Of a DNA stretch of 64,000 nucleotides, positions 44,984 through 59,199 are shown piece after piece (the first letter of the stretch is position 1; every line of letters starts with the position of its first letter). A program made the translations under genes and the position numbers. Origin of the DNA: Dasyornis broadbenti. Lineage: Eukaryota > Chordata > Aves > Passeriformes > Dasyornithidae. The DNA is taken from assembly GCA_013397935.1 (NCBI GenBank), contig VZRN01004254.1, forward strand, positions 1,544,042 to 1,608,041. The letters are read 5' to 3'. Under the pieces are notes generated by a model. That model had not been told where the DNA came from and ran no database searches. It was given only the letters and a program-made list of their open reading frames with translations.

Positions 44984-45295
44984 TCAGCCACTCTTACGGG
45001 ACGGGACGCTCCTCATGGGTTAGCACTAGCTTTGTTGCATTCCTCTGGACACATTCAAGGACCTCCACATCTTAATTAGATGGTGGGCCCCAGAACTGCA
45101 CTCAGTGTCCGTGGTGAGGCCACACCAACGCTGGATACAGTGGGATGCTCACCTCTGACTGCCTGGTGATGCTGTGCCTGATGCACCCCAAGATGGGGTT
45201 TGCCTGCTGGTCTGACAGAGCTCCCTGCTGACCAGCACCCCCTGATGCCTTTCCGTGTGAATGTTCTTCAGCCACATATCCCAGATTGTGCATGA
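44984..45295 (-). mobile_element. CR1 LINE internal fragment, inverted
   Basis: On the plus strand CAAGGACCTCCACATCTTAATTAGATGGTGG, CCCAGAACTGCACTCAGTGTCC and CACCAACGCTGGATACAG, with GATGCACCCCAAGATGGGG, follow the reverse complement of the CR1 RT C-terminal region (LVRPHLEYCVQFWAP/LGCIRR part). It lacks a 3' end and abuts the forward CR1 copy directly. Confidence 0.8.
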
Positions 45296-46084
45296 AAATT
45301 TATACTTGAGCCTGGCATCCGAGTTAATTATGGTTGAAAGCTTCTCAATTTTATTTGTTTGTTTTCTTGTTTATTATCAGAGTGGTTGTCTGTTGTAGAA
45401 TGTCAAATTGCTTGAGCAATATGTCAAATTCTCTTTGAATGTAAGGAAATTGTTTTATTCTGCAAAGACTGTGCCCCCCAAAAGGGGAGGAAGCCCACTT
45501 TTTTTGTTCTTAAATGTATTTAGGTTAGCAAAAGCATTCTTCAAAGGATTTGAGTGGGACTTATGGAACATATGCAACTTAATTATGATACTTGAAGAAT
45601 ACTTCAAAGACTGTGTAACAGGATATGGTCTATATTGTTATCTAGGTAAAACCATAAACTCAAAGAGCAACAGATCTGTAAGAATGGTTTTCTCAGAAAA
45701 CATGCCACTTATGCAAGCTAGACATTTGAAGCTAAAACATTGATTTAAAATACTTGGGGTTAGATTTAATGAAAAGAATAATAAAGAGTCCTCATGTTGG
45801 TTAGTACAGACAGGCACAACATAGGCTTCCACAATTTATTTCATCTATTCACCTTGTCCTGCTGTTACACAACTGCTATTTCAATTTTGAGCTTTGTGAA
45901 CAGAGACATTTCTGTGTTCTGAGATCTACTGGTTAATATAGCAGTGATTCTGTTACAAAGTTAAAAGGAGAATAAAATAGTCAGATTTTCTTTTTTTTTT
46001 TTTTTCCTTTGTAACCTCCATGTTTGAAGCTAAATTCCAGAAACAGAAAGGTTAGTATCTTCTTTTTACAAAGAGATTTTCATG

Positions 46085-46130
46085 GACTGACTCTCTCTGA
46101 AATCAATGGGACTTTGTGAGAATCATAACT
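46085..46130. repeat. Possible relic of an amniote palindromic repeat
   Basis: GACTCTCTCTGAAATCAATGGGACTTTGTGAG has the AAATCAATGGGA core seen in the palindromic elements at 26.6, 31.8 and 39.8 kb. Arms are not clear. Confidence 0.3.
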
Positions 46131-47434
46131 GGTATTGGCAGGGAGTAATTGCAGGGTCAAGGAACAGTGTGTCAGAGCACTTACCTGTGAAATATTTCTC
46201 TCTGCCTATCTGTTAGCAGCAACAAAGAGTATTTCTTTCATTTTCTTGCAGCAACTGGGCCTTTTTAAATACGGGAAGAAAAATAAAACATGAATTCATT
46301 CTTACTCATATTTGGATTGAATGAATAGAACTAATGTATAATCTTCTTTCTGCAAAGTGATAAATATTTACAGTGTGTAATGAGATTGCATGTCAAAAAT
46401 TGATGGTATTTATTGTGTTTTAATAAAAGCAGATTTGAAAATCTTAGTTTTATTAAAGAAAAGAAGTGTTGAAAATATTGCCATTTTCACATTTGCTTTT
46501 TCTATGGAGACCTTATATGCAAAGACAGATTTTGAGCTAACTATATTACTATGGAAATCAGTTGCAACAGAGTAGAAATGGTATGAAATAATGAAAACAT
46601 TAATGCTTCTTTACACCTTTTTTCATTTATTTATCAGTTACACTCTCCTTTTTTTCTTTGCTATTAAGGCTCACACATTTCAATATTAAAAATGTTTTCC
46701 TTCTCTTTTCATAATTTCTTTTCTCAATTCAAATTTCTGGAATTTATAACAAGAAACAGACATTTAATACATGACAGAAATATGGAAGTTAAGGGCACTG
46801 CCATGTACAGTGTCCAAGTGCTACACAGAGATTTGTGTCTCAGTGAAGAAATTATTTTCAGCAGTGTGATGTTGTTAGAAAGAAGCTCTATCCTCTCTCC
46901 TCAATGATGAGTCTAGCCATCAGTTACTTCCAAACTGACTTATAGCAGTACCTTAATAAATATTGCCATTAAGTAATCTGCTAAGTCTATAGAGCTCAGC
47001 TTTCTTGGGGATTTAAGACACATTAGCCAAAATATCAGTACACAGGTGCTGACTGCTTGAAAACATCTATGTGGTTCCTTCCATTTGTGTAAAACTTTTA
47101 ATCATTTAATGTTTCACAAATAGATGAAGCAGGTAATCAGACTTGCTTTTAAAAGGCTAAAAATTCTAAGCAAACTCTACAGTCATTTGATAATATTTAG
47201 TTTCTAGGTCATGTAGCTGCAAAATCCCTATTGGCTGGTATTTACGTTAAATTAGTAAACCATTTTCAAAAGGATAAATGCACAAGAAAAGGAGTTTTTT
47301 TTGTAAGTTAAATATATAAAGGAGGGAAGGTGAGAGCCAAATATAGTAAAACGTGAAATTTAGCCTACTTTGTGGAATAATGATTTTTTTAGATTGCATG
47401 TATGTAACATGAATGTGAGTATTAGCATGTGTAA

Positions 47435-47655
47435 CTTTAAATTGCCATTTGTTCTTCAGGCAAACGGAAAGAAACCTCTTACAGCATCCCTTTAACTGGC
47501 ATGAAGCCAGCCTTGCTCATTTTCTGCAGCTGGCATGAAAATAAACTCATTTTCCAGAAGTGACCCCCATTATTTCATTTTTCCTAGCTCCCAACAAGTT
47601 GATGAGCTATAATACAAAGCAAAGCAATTAATTGTTATATGGCATCTTTGTTAGA
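47435..47655. promoter_or_regulatory. Candidate conserved noncoding element
   Basis: A dense, non-repetitive block (TTAAATTGCCATTTG, ACAGCATCCCTTTAACTGGC, AAGCAATTAATTGTTATATG) with a paired GCTGGCATGAA/AACTGGCATGAAG motif. Proposed from texture only. Confidence 0.18.
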
Positions 47656-50600
47656 ATAGTAGTGGTGATCAGCAGTTGGGGAGGAGGAAATAGTCTTGAG
47701 CATGTGGTAAAATACAGATTTTCAGCAGAATAAGTAAAATTACTTCAGATAGAAGTTACACACTTTTAGTTATGGGTGGAGAAGGGAAGAAAGATCTTAT
47801 GCAAAGCGGACTAGAGATTTCTCAATGAATTGAGAGAGCTTTGGGGAGCTTCTTGGTTTTTCTTTTATGTTCGTTTGCTTTTTGCTTTCTAAATCTCCCT
47901 TCTGCACTTGAAATGCAAGCTTCAGTTTAGGTAAGGATGGACTTCTCATCTAAGAAGATGTGTTACTCTACAGTTCTGCTCTGCCATGGAGAATAAGAAA
48001 CCAGGGCAGACAATCACCCAGGCAATCAATATCAAATCTCCTAAGGACTGACATGGCATGGCTTGGGCTTCTGTTACAGGGGATTTTTGTTGTTTCTTGT
48101 TGAACCTTTTCCCACTCTATATCAATAACTAAATATTGATTGAAATTGCACTTGAAGTTCAGCTTCTCATCCTGTTTCAGCATAGTAAATGTGGGTCACT
48201 TGCTGTTCTGTTGGTAATTGAGGTCTCTTCCTTCTTTCTCACTCTCCTTTTTCTCAGTGTTTCCCATATAAAAATGCACAGAAACTTCCAGAAAATTTTA
48301 ACTTAACATCTTACAGATGAGTCTTCCCTAATTTTAGTTCTGAACTGTGGACCTTTCATGGGGAGCCAAAAAAGGAAAACCTATGATAAAAAGTAAAGTA
48401 ATATAAAACAAGTGAGTGATGCCACTGCTGCATAGCCATTGGAAGCAGAGGTTACAACTCTAGTGTAAAGTACTGCCAAAGCTGGGAAAGATGAAGGGAG
48501 GGATGAATGAGCAATGAATGACTAAGAAGACAGACAGTGCTTCCTAAGCAGAAGGTAAGAGTAGGAGATCATTAAAGTAAGAATGGAATATTGCAAGTAA
48601 CCCATTTTGGCACCTGATATTTGTCGGAGATAAAGAGAAGAGCAGCAACATGTAGTACTGTTGAGGCAGGATGACAGAGGCAGTTGTGATCTGGATCATC
48701 ATCTGGATTCCATGGAAATGACTATGAATTAAGTCTATTATCTATGTTACTTTAGAGGACATAATAGAACGGGGAAGAGCCTGGGAAAACAGGAATGTAA
48801 TTTGAGAAATTCTTTTTTAGCAGCAGTATGACTAACACAGGTTAAACCAAATTGGTTTTAACAGGTTATTTTTAATCCTTGTCAGTTCATCACATTCCCT
48901 TGCTAGGGGGTGTACAGCTGAAGAGCATAAATGGTGTGGGAACATTAAGCCAGGGACCAGAAGGATGAGAAGTTAGGCTGTTTAAAATGGTGCTCTTATC
49001 AAGACCACTGCTCATCAGACTATAACTTTTCTGAATGCTGCGATGTAGTCCACATTTTTTCCCTTGATCAAACAGATAAAACCAATTCCTTCTGTGCACC
49101 TACACATAGAGACGAAAGACAAATTTGGAGTGGATAAGTCACTTGATGAGAACTCAGGGTCCAAAATGCCTCTCCAGTTGACAATATTTATCTTACTGAT
49201 TAACTGCAGGTCTTTGGAAGATTATCAAAAGTTCCTAATAAAAATTATATATTAATGTTTCAGTTGTTACTTGCAGAAGGAGTTATCTTAACAGTGATTT
49301 TATTTTTCTGAAGCCCTTTCTTAAACTACAGAATGAGCAAGGCTTCTGCAAAGCTGTGTCTCAAACCTGTTCTAGGAGACCTTACTACAGGCATAAAGGG
49401 AGCATTCAGGTGTCTATCTGCATGTGAGGTTCTAATTATCAGAGACAGCTGAACTGTAGCAGATGTGGTGGGTACATATTGTGTTTGGAACATCTGCCTT
49501 CTTCAAGGCCATCTAAGGATGAGGTTTCTTCTCTTTTCATGCTGTATCTTTTGATGTACCTGGCAAATGTTACCACTCTGAACCATTAACCACTTGAATG
49601 GTATGTGTACTTGTTTCCCCTAAGTGACAATGTTTTCTCTCTTGCTGACAACTGTTTGAACTAACCCACCTCACTGCAGGAACATGCAAGTTTGTGAGAA
49701 ATGTATAAAGTCTTGGTATCGCTGAACAGAAGTAGGAACGACAGTCACTATGTGAAAGTGAATTGGTGAAGTACCACAGCAGCAACAGTCTGTTTGGTCC
49801 CTAATTTTGTAGTGGAAACTGCCTTCCCAAGGAACTACAATAAATATCTTGAGAGACAGGAACAAAAGGAAAGACTGATCTTTTTATTAGTCTGTGATGG
49901 AAAACAGTTGTTTCCACCTATGACAGAGGACAGCAGGAGTCTTGAGAGACAAAGGAAGGGAGATAAAGCTGTGCATAAACAAAATGTTTATGGAAGGGCA
50001 GTGATGCAGCCTCTTCCTTGTAACATGGCTTGCAAGAAGGAGGAAAGATGTACAGCACCTCTCTATCAGGAAATCCACTAATGGGAGAAGCATAAAAAGC
50101 AGTAATCATTCAGCTGAAAACCCATAACAAGAACTCAGTTAAAGGTTACCCAATGGAGTGGCATCAGTAATATTGACTGTGACCTTCTGCTTTAAGGGAG
50201 AATGGAAGAAAGCCTGCTGTAATTGGAGCAGTAATGTCTATTAAAATGTTGTTAAATTTTGTTAGCATTGCAATTCTATTTGGGAATGCAGCATGTTAGA
50301 TGGCAGGACTCCTAAAACACTAAGACAGACTACCTATTGTAAGGCTATAGCCTTGCAAACAGTTACTGAGGAGAATATATGTGGCTAGTCCTCATACAGT
50401 CTTGCAAAGACAGTCACAAGAACAAATCACCCAGATGTATGGATTTTGTAGATCAGAGAAAGACATAGAAGGAGGACATGACAATGCAATGAAGAAAGAA
50501 CACACATATGTATATTGTATTTGTGAAAATATTGAAGAGAATCTGAGGGCTATATTCTATGTAAGAGAAAAGAATTAGGAAGTTTTTAATTGTTTTTACG

Positions 50601-52019
50601 ATTTTAAAATATCTACTGATACTGAAATGGACTTCTGTGTTATTGCAGAACATTTCTAGATGAGTGAAGACTCCACAACTGTCAAATTTTGTATGATGTT
50701 ATATTTATAAACCTTTATAAACAGGAAAAGATCTGTAAAATTATGTTAAATCACCCACAATAATTCTTGGTTTATGTTTTCTGTAAAACACAGTTCATGT
50801 TGGCCATACACTGGGTAGCAGTGGGAAACTGTTTCAAGGTGTTGTAACATGACTTCCCTATTATTAGTGATAAATCCATCCTAACTTCAAGATACAAAAT
50901 CACAAAGATGGAAAGATTGTGGAATTTTTAACCCACCGGTGAGGTAGCTGGCCTACAAATACCATATTCTACTGAATAATCTTTTCTTTGTTATCAGGCT
51001 GAGATTCGCCACTGGATCACGGCCTTGATACATCAAATCTGTAAGCTTTTGCCTGTTGGAACAGCTAGTACACTATAAACATTTAAAATAACCAAATACC
51101 ATTAATTTGGTTAGCAGTGTTTCCTGTAGTGATTCTCTTTAACCTTTCTTCTGCTCGTCTTTTTACGCATAGGTTACGTATTTTGTTCTGGCTTCTGGTA
51201 TAAATCAAGCTTAAGTCCATTTTAGTGAAGAACAATACAAAAGAGATCAGCGCTGTGTGCTGAGACAGACAGGCTGACTGTTTCAGCTGGCATAAACTGG
51301 TGTAGTTGCACGAGGGCTAACTTATTTTACCCTAGATGAGAATCTCCTTATTGTGTCTCTCAGAACAAGCCTTTATTAAATCAAGCCCAAGGGGAGAAAG
51401 GGAGAGAAGAATGATGAAAAGAAGGAGACCAAAAGGTATGCAGGGCAGAAGTACACAAAACCCTCTTCCCCTATCACTGATTACAAATTATTATACAAGC
51501 TGAGCCCCATATTGTATACTTCATTTACAGTAATTGTACAACAGCTGTATAATAGGTGTAGTTTAAGGTATGAGTGTTGCTCAGAGTGTAGCTTAAATGT
51601 CCACAGTGAGATGTGAATATGAATATGAATGGTCCTGACTGCATAGTAATTGGTGGTATTATGGGAGTGAATGGAAAAGCTACATATGGATGAATGGGTG
51701 GGGCTAGGGAAGGGTGCAGCAAGAGAGACTAATGGTAGATTTTATTTTCTCACATAGATGGCTTTTCCTTTAAATAATTAGCTAGCGGCAGTAGAAGCAA
51801 ATGAAAAGAAAGAGAAGGAAACTAGTTTGGCACGCTGAAGCTCTATACTCATTACATTAAATCATTCCAATTTCCCTCTCTTCACCCCACCTACCTGCCC
51901 ATTGATCTATCCACATTAAACTTGTAACAAGTTCCAGCCTGCATGGGGAAAAAGAAAACCTTTTGAGAATGTGATAGTGTTAAAGCAAAAGCATGGTTGT
52001 ACAATAGATCTTAGAACTC

Positions 52020-52062
52020 TTAAAAAAACAAAAAAAACAACAACAACAAAAAAACCCCAAAA
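52020..52062. repeat. A-rich simple repeat
   Basis: Interrupted poly-A with AAC units (CAACAACAACAAAAAAACC). No SINE body precedes it. Confidence 0.85.
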
Positions 52063-53194
52063 GATCCCCAAAAATAACTAGCCTGGAAAGGAATCATTCT
52101 TTTTCACACATGCTACTGGTTTATGTGTGTTGCTGTTAGGGTGCTAAAAATGAGAGGTGTATACTGCTGTGAGGGAATGATGAGTTTGGAGTCAGAGATA
52201 AGAACAAAGTTATATTTGTTCAGTTTTCATCTTCTGTTACAATAAAGTTTGGAAAGCATTTTTCTGGCTTTGCTTTGGTTTTTTTCCCCATCCTTTTTCC
52301 TTTATTATTTTTTGCAGTGAGTTCAACTGCATGGCAATCTGTCCTTTTGCTCCAACTGGATATGTAATTATCAGGCAAAATGATGAAATTTTGATTACTT
52401 GGGTGATTTGAACAATTTATTGCAATATCAAAAATTCTCTAAGTGCAAAGAAAGAGCTATACTTCAGGACAGGAAAGACACTTAAAAAGCCTTGTGGATT
52501 ATTTTGCAGTATTACAGATAGCCCCTTATATTGAAAGTTCATGTAAACTCAGAGGCTGATCCTGCAGATGTTAACACTTCAGAAAACTTGAATTCAGTAT
52601 GATTTGCTCACCAAGTACACGTGCTCATGTCCATGTTTGTTTGTGGGTTCTCCCTCCAACCAAACCGTATTAATCTGATTTTGCATTATAGGTTGTAGCG
52701 CAAAGCTGTATAGTAAGAAGTAGTGAATTATAAAACAATTGAAGCTGATTGTATATCACATCAGGATAAAAAATATATTTTGTGTGAAAAACTTGAAAAA
52801 TTGGTGTCACGCATATTACCAGTCCTCCACGTCCTTGTCATTTTGATGATCATTTTTTGTTTTGCCAAACATGTTTTCCTACAGAAGACATTATAAGCAG
52901 AAAGCCTAGTATTGCATCATGCCACCTATTTATAAATTCTAAGGAATAAACACAGCAAAAATTAATTACAATTATTCATGTTCTTGAAAATGACAGTACA
53001 TGACGAGAAAGCAGGGTCACTATTGCTCACTTCTTCTTTAACACAATCTTTGTTTACCTAGTTCCCAAGTGTTAAGAGCCTGTACGGTACATTTGCATAG
53101 GATAACTAACATATACCACACCATTTTCACGTCTGCAAGTACACGTGAGTAACCGTAATTACACGTGACACCAATTACTCTATTACTTTGTATT

Positions 53195-53420
53195 AAATTA
53201 TAATGGAAAATTCCACTAGAGAATTGAAGCCTAATTGCATCTTAATTTGCATATTTTTGCATATTAATTACATCTCAGATGAATAATAAATTTCAGCAGA
53301 TTTTTAATTTATGCATAGACACAAAAACAAGTGGAGAAATAATTTACAAAAAAATACCAGCAACTATTACTTAGGGCATTCAACTAATTTTGCTTAGTTT
53401 AGCAAAACAAAACTTGGTTT
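53195..53420. promoter_or_regulatory. Candidate conserved noncoding element with octamer-like sites
   Basis: AATTTGCATATTTTTGCATATTAATTAC (about 53244-53271) stacks two octamer-type ATTTGCAT/TTGCATAT words beside a homeodomain TAATTA word, and more TAAT words follow. Such clusters occur in POU/homeobox-bound enhancers. Function is inferred only. Confidence 0.22.
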
Positions 53421-56400
53421 GTTTAATATAGCATCTTTAGGCTGATTGCTGTTTATTGCACAATATGTCAGTTTTGAAGCACAGAGAGAAGCTGAGTCTT
53501 TTTAATAGAAAAAACAAATGTTAATTCAGAGCATTTTAAGTTGAGGGATTTTACATTTTTGAACAAAATGTTTGGAGGACATTGCTATTTAATTAATTTG
53601 AGAATGGGCTTAATTGTGATAGTTTTTTTACTTATAAGACGTCTTATTTAGTTGCATTTTTTAATGAAGGAATAAAAAATAGAATATTGAAAAAAACTTG
53701 ATGAGGAGGTTTCTCTGTTAATCAAATGCGGAATGTTTTCTTGTTTAAAGACAGCGGTTAAGCCACTACAATTTTGATGACTATTAGTTTCAAACAAAGG
53801 GCACAATTAAGGCCAGGAAATGTGTAACACTTTAAATCAACATATATTTAAATAATTCTGGAGGTATTCTGTTTATTTCAGAGTCATTTTATACACCAGA
53901 AAAATAGCTGCATAATCAAAATGCACAAAAAAGTGTAACTTAAACTTGCAAAGCTTTTCTTAACTTTAGAGAAAAAATAGTCCAAGTTACCCCATTAAAT
54001 TCAGCTAGACTACTCACATATACAAAGTTAGGAAGGCAGCAAAAGGCAAGTCTATAACAGTGTTTCATCTTTTTGGCTTAACAGTTCTCATCTCTGTTTT
54101 AGAAAAAAAAATATATTTTACATGTCTCTGTATAATTTATTAAAAAAAACCCAAAAAACAAAACCAGTACAAATTTCACAAAAAGGCTTTGCTTCCATAA
54201 ATTTCATCTGCATTATCAACCCACTTACTGCTTTTCAACCTAGTCTATGAAACTGAAGTCCCTTTACACTGTTAATTCTTCCCAAACTCTAATCTGGTAT
54301 GATGCCTTTTGTACCTGCTGCCTCAGTCAATCTGAGGCTGTCTGCACAAAGAATAATTCTATTGATCATTTGCCAAATTGTACAAAGGGAATGGATGTCA
54401 ATGCTCTAATAAATCAGGAGACTGTTGAGATGAATGAATATATTTGTCTTCTCCTTTGCTCCAAAAAATTTAAAAAAAAAAAAACAACACAAAATCACTA
54501 AACCCTAAAGAAGCGTATATTTTCTAACTAGTTTTGTAGTTCTGCCACTGTAGGGCCTGGGGAGAATAATCTTGGAGAATATGTGTAATCTCCAAGAGCC
54601 TACTCTATGTATCTTCTGGTGTAGTGGTCTGGATTTTACCAGTTGCAATGGTCTGGGAGATTATAAAAATGAATACTTCATAGCATCTGTTTACATTGTA
54701 CCAGTTACAGATCCTTATTTTTACTTGTCAAGCAGGAATCTGATTAATACCAAGCTATTCTTTTTGTTTTACAGCAACAATTTTTAAAATTAATATTTCC
54801 CTAGGAAAAGTTTTCATTTTCCTTAGAAAGCACCGAATGTAGCAAATGTGTTCTTGTTGTGATGTCTATTGCTATCATGTCTCTGGATTTTGGTATCAGG
54901 CGCCCGTCACTTGGTTACATCTGCATAGCACACCAAATCCCATTAGTAGCACCATCTTTAGTACCCTTCTTGTTAAAAAGTTAAAACAGTTTAGCTTTCA
55001 AAAATAGCATTCTAATGAGGATCAGGATTGTCCTTTTACGTTCTGAACATCCCATTTGGCAGGGTTCAGATAAGCAGAGGGAAATTGCACTGAATGAACT
55101 GAAGTAGGGATATGAATCTTCAACTGTTAAACAATACTTCCCTCTCATGGACGTTGCAAGCTACCACAGTCTGCAAAATGCAGCGGAGAGTGGCAGCATT
55201 TAAAAAAAAATATATATTTTGCTTCTTTCGTTCCCCAAACATGAGATATTTGCTTATAGAAGGGAGAAGAAATTGTCCATACAATACTCATCTTTACCCA
55301 AGTCTATGGCAAATGCAGGTGGGAATGCAAGGTCTTTTTTACAACACTTTGTAATGGGATGCATTTGTATTTTTCTCTTTTTCTGTAAGGTATTTAAAGT
55401 GGGAGAATAGATACTAAACAGGAAGTTTATAATATTATGTATTTTTTATTCAGTCCTCAGCATAAAAAAAAAATCTAACATTTCCTCTTAATAAAGTACA
55501 AGTTAGTTTAAATAACTTGGTCAAATGAGATTATAATGGGTCACATATTTTGTAATTGTACTTAATATCAGTCTTTGATATCTTGAGATTGGGTTTGATC
55601 CTGCAAAAGCCTGGCTCTCCTTTTGGAATTTGGAAATGGAAAGCAATCCCTGTGATCTGCATGGATGTGAGAATTCTATTCCCACAGCACCTTCCTTCCT
55701 TGAATGCCCACTGCCATATTTCAGAGAAAGGTTATCTACTTTTCTCTTCCTTAAATTGGTGTTGTTTAATTCTTATGCTACCTGTTTCTGAAACATTAGG
55801 TTGTTTTTTCCCTTTCCAGTTTAGTACCACACACGACGTCACACAGAAAGCAGAAAAGATTATTTTCTGTATTTGCTTGTCCTAACAAAATGCCTTTTAA
55901 TCCTCTGCACATCTATTTGGGCTTTGAATATTAACATTCTTCTGCTTTATTTTGGGAATCAATATCAGGTTGGAACTGCAGTCTTGCAGAGATGTGTTTC
56001 AAAACTCCTGTTATTTCTCTTTCAGAAAGCATACTTAGATCAACCAGTTTAGCAAATGCATATACGAAAGGCTGAGGACAGATGACAAGTGACATTTTTC
56101 CTGGATACAATTTTCATTATTTGACCTACATCAAGACAACTGGGATATGTTACTCCTTACATTCCAAAATTGTCTTGGTACAAGACATTCTTGCAGAAGT
56201 CAACAAAAATCAGTCGTAATTTCAGAACTGCAAAAAACATAATGAAATCTTTAGAATTAGGTTGGAAACACAAATTATTTATCTACTGATTTATTCTAGC
56301 ATCTTAATATGTTTTGTAAAGATTTTTTTTAAAAATCCAACACAGCTGTCAAAACGAACTGTTTGTGAGGGGGGGATTTTATTGTGGCATATGTTAAAAT

Positions 56401-58429
56401 ATTTTTGTTAATTTTCCAAAGTGTAAAAAATTTGCAGGGAAAAAAAAAAAAAAGGTGTGATTATTTTAATGTGAATTTCAAAATTGAAATAATGGACATA
56501 ATTTTAAAATCAGTCACTCAAATGCTTTTGACATTTGTAATATTATGTCATTACTGAATCTATGTAATGTTTATAAAAATATATTTCATGTACAAAATAG
56601 GAAAATAATAGTGCAAAAACCATGATTCTGGAAGTCACATTAAAGGGCTATGTGCAGGCACAAGATATGATACAAAGGCTTGAGGAATAATTTCTACTGT
56701 TTGTCTATAAAGCATGTAAGAGAAGGTGTGTCAATGGTTTTCCAAACTGCTTTATCCGTGTTCTGATTAACTCAAAATTAGAAGTTAATTCTTGGCTTCT
56801 TTTCAGAAGGTGAGCTCCAAGTATCAGTTCCCACATTTATACGATGTGGATGCCTAGCTTCAGGGAAATGAGTTAGAATAACAGCTCATTTCACACAGAA
56901 GTATCATACATATAACTGAATCCTAATTTCCCTCCTTTTTAACTCTAATTGCCCCATTTCACTGTACTATGCACCTGTAATACTAGAGATAAATAGGCTT
57001 CTTTGAGGCTGTAATGATAATTTTTGTCATCCCTGTCCACTTCCAGGAGCAACAGAAGATGTCTGTTTCCACTAGCAACAGAAGATGAAAGGATGAATTG
57101 CAAATCTGATGCAGCCATGCCTTGTGTAGCCATGATTTTGCCCAAGTGACCAAGCTGGAGTGACCCCAATGAATTCTAAAATTCAGCACTTGTCTGATAT
57201 GTTTCAAATTAAGGCTGTTGCTGTGTTTTCCTCAACATTTGTGTGTTAGATGCCAGGAATCTGGATGTTTTGTTAGGTGAGATTCCTCGTGTGCAACGCA
57301 AGGTTGTTGAAGGGTAAGCTGAATTTACAGCATAAAACATAAATCCATCAATTCTGCAGTCACAAGACTGTCGCAGCCAAGTGTGAGCTGTACAGTGAGG
57401 GACTGTCTACTAAGCATTGAAGCAAAGTAGACCTAGGTCTCAGGTCCCCAACAGGAGCAGTAGTATCCTAGAAAGCTGAGATGTTTTTGCATGTCTACAG
57501 TGGATTAGATTAGGACCTGTGATATGGTGGCTGTAGGGTGGACGTTTTCATAGTAATCTCCTCTACCCCACAGAAACAGTGGATCTGCAGCCTTGACTAC
57601 ACAGGCATCTCCCCGTCTTGTTTGGACCACCTTAGCCTTCATCTGTGTGTTTATTTTTCCATAGCTGAGCATCCTGACTTTGAGTTAGTATTGATCTGTC
57701 CTCTTTGGGGTTGCAAAAATTGGTATTAACTCACTGCTGAGATGCCTGGTGATGGGTTTGGTGTGAATAATACGACAATTACAGTTACATGCTTATCCAG
57801 GTGCAGGGAAATGAAGTAAACTTTCAGTTAAACATCTGAATATAATGCAGAAAATGCTATAGACATTTCAGGCAACCTTTTGCTTTCATTCATTGCTTTG
57901 GGGTATGCATATATTTTATTTTCATATGTATTTAAAACAGTTTTGTACTTTGTTATATCACTCAGGAAAGCTTGGAAGTAGAAATAGGAGAAAGAGCTAA
58001 AACTGCTCCATTTCTCTCCTTTACAAGCAGATACAAAGAATTAAATACATGTGCTAAGTGGATTACTGTAGTTGTCATGTGATTTTCTTTGACACTTTTC
58101 CATTTATTTACCTGCAAAGGAGAGTATAGCAGAAAAATAACACTTCTGTCCTATTTAGTTAAAGGTTTGGAAGGAATACTCAACATCCAAGGCAAAAGAT
58201 ATGAGTATCTCTCAAATGAGTGGATGTTACTTCAGCCTTCAGAGACCTTGGGTCTACTCTTTTACTTAAATTAGACTCTCATTCCTTATTTATAAGATTG
58301 CCATTTTCCACCCCCGCTTATGCTTTCAAATCTCAACTTTGAAAAGGCAAGATTTGCTGAGTCAGTGGCTTTAACTGAGGTGGCTCAATATTTTACTTTT
58401 CCTTGTAGTTTCTTCTTTGTAGCACCCAT

Positions 58430-58835
58430 GAACGTTAATCAGGATGGGAAGGTATTGGGGAAATCCGAGCCTTTATTTTAAACAGCAAAGTATTAGCTGC
58501 AGAAGAAAAATCACAGTGTGATTAATAGCTGCCAAAACATTTTTGGGTTACTAAGCTGCTTACCATGTTCTTTGTCTCCTATCTGATATATAAAGAGACT
58601 GTTTAAAAACTGTGTGAAAATTTTCAAAAACACCTTTAAAAGATTCCATTACTTAAAGTGATTTGGATAATTGTGTTCAATGGTAGCCATTATTTAAAAA
58701 TATAATTAGTTGCTGAACTCAGAGAAGGAGGGAAATTTCTGCAGGTGTTTCTCATTATTTGCTATGCATACAAAATATCTGCATAAATTACCATTATTAT
58801 TTCAATGTATACTAAGAGACAATAAAGCATTAGCA
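58430..58835. promoter_or_regulatory. Candidate conserved noncoding element
   Basis: Long non-repetitive block with balanced texture: TATTAGCTGCAGAAG and TTAATAGCTGCC form a partial internal repeat, with TGATTAATAG, TAATTAG and TATGCATA words. No coding frame. Texture-based. Confidence 0.2.
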
Positions 58836-59199
58836 AGTAAAGAAAAATGTTGTTGACCCACAGTCTGTGTTAACAGCATAGAGTTTTGGCCTTCAGTGTT
58901 TTTGAGGCACATGTGCAACAGCATTCAAGATTGAAATTACAATTTTGCACCTGTAACAACATTAAATATGTAACAAGAGTGTATCAGAAGGATATTGAAA
59001 ATTCAAAGACATTAGGAGAAAGACAGTAGCACATGCCTGTGACTGTGCCACACAAAACAAGTATTGATAGGAAGAACTGTTCATTCTATATTAAGGTCTC
59101 ACGTAAAGAAAGTCATTCCATAAGGATCTGAGCCTCCAAGAATATATTTTTTAATTTATTGATGCTGTTACAGAATGACTTGCATGTGAAGTGTAGAGA

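Larger units (their letters stand above)
45296..59199. other. About 14 kb of mainly unique AT-rich sequence
   Basis: No CR1, LTR, RNA gene or convincing exon was recognised. It contains homopolymers (poly-T about 45990-46005, poly-A about 56440-56453), an A-rich run at 52.0 kb and the candidate conserved blocks listed separately. Reading frames up to about 110 codons have no motif I know. Confidence 0.4.
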
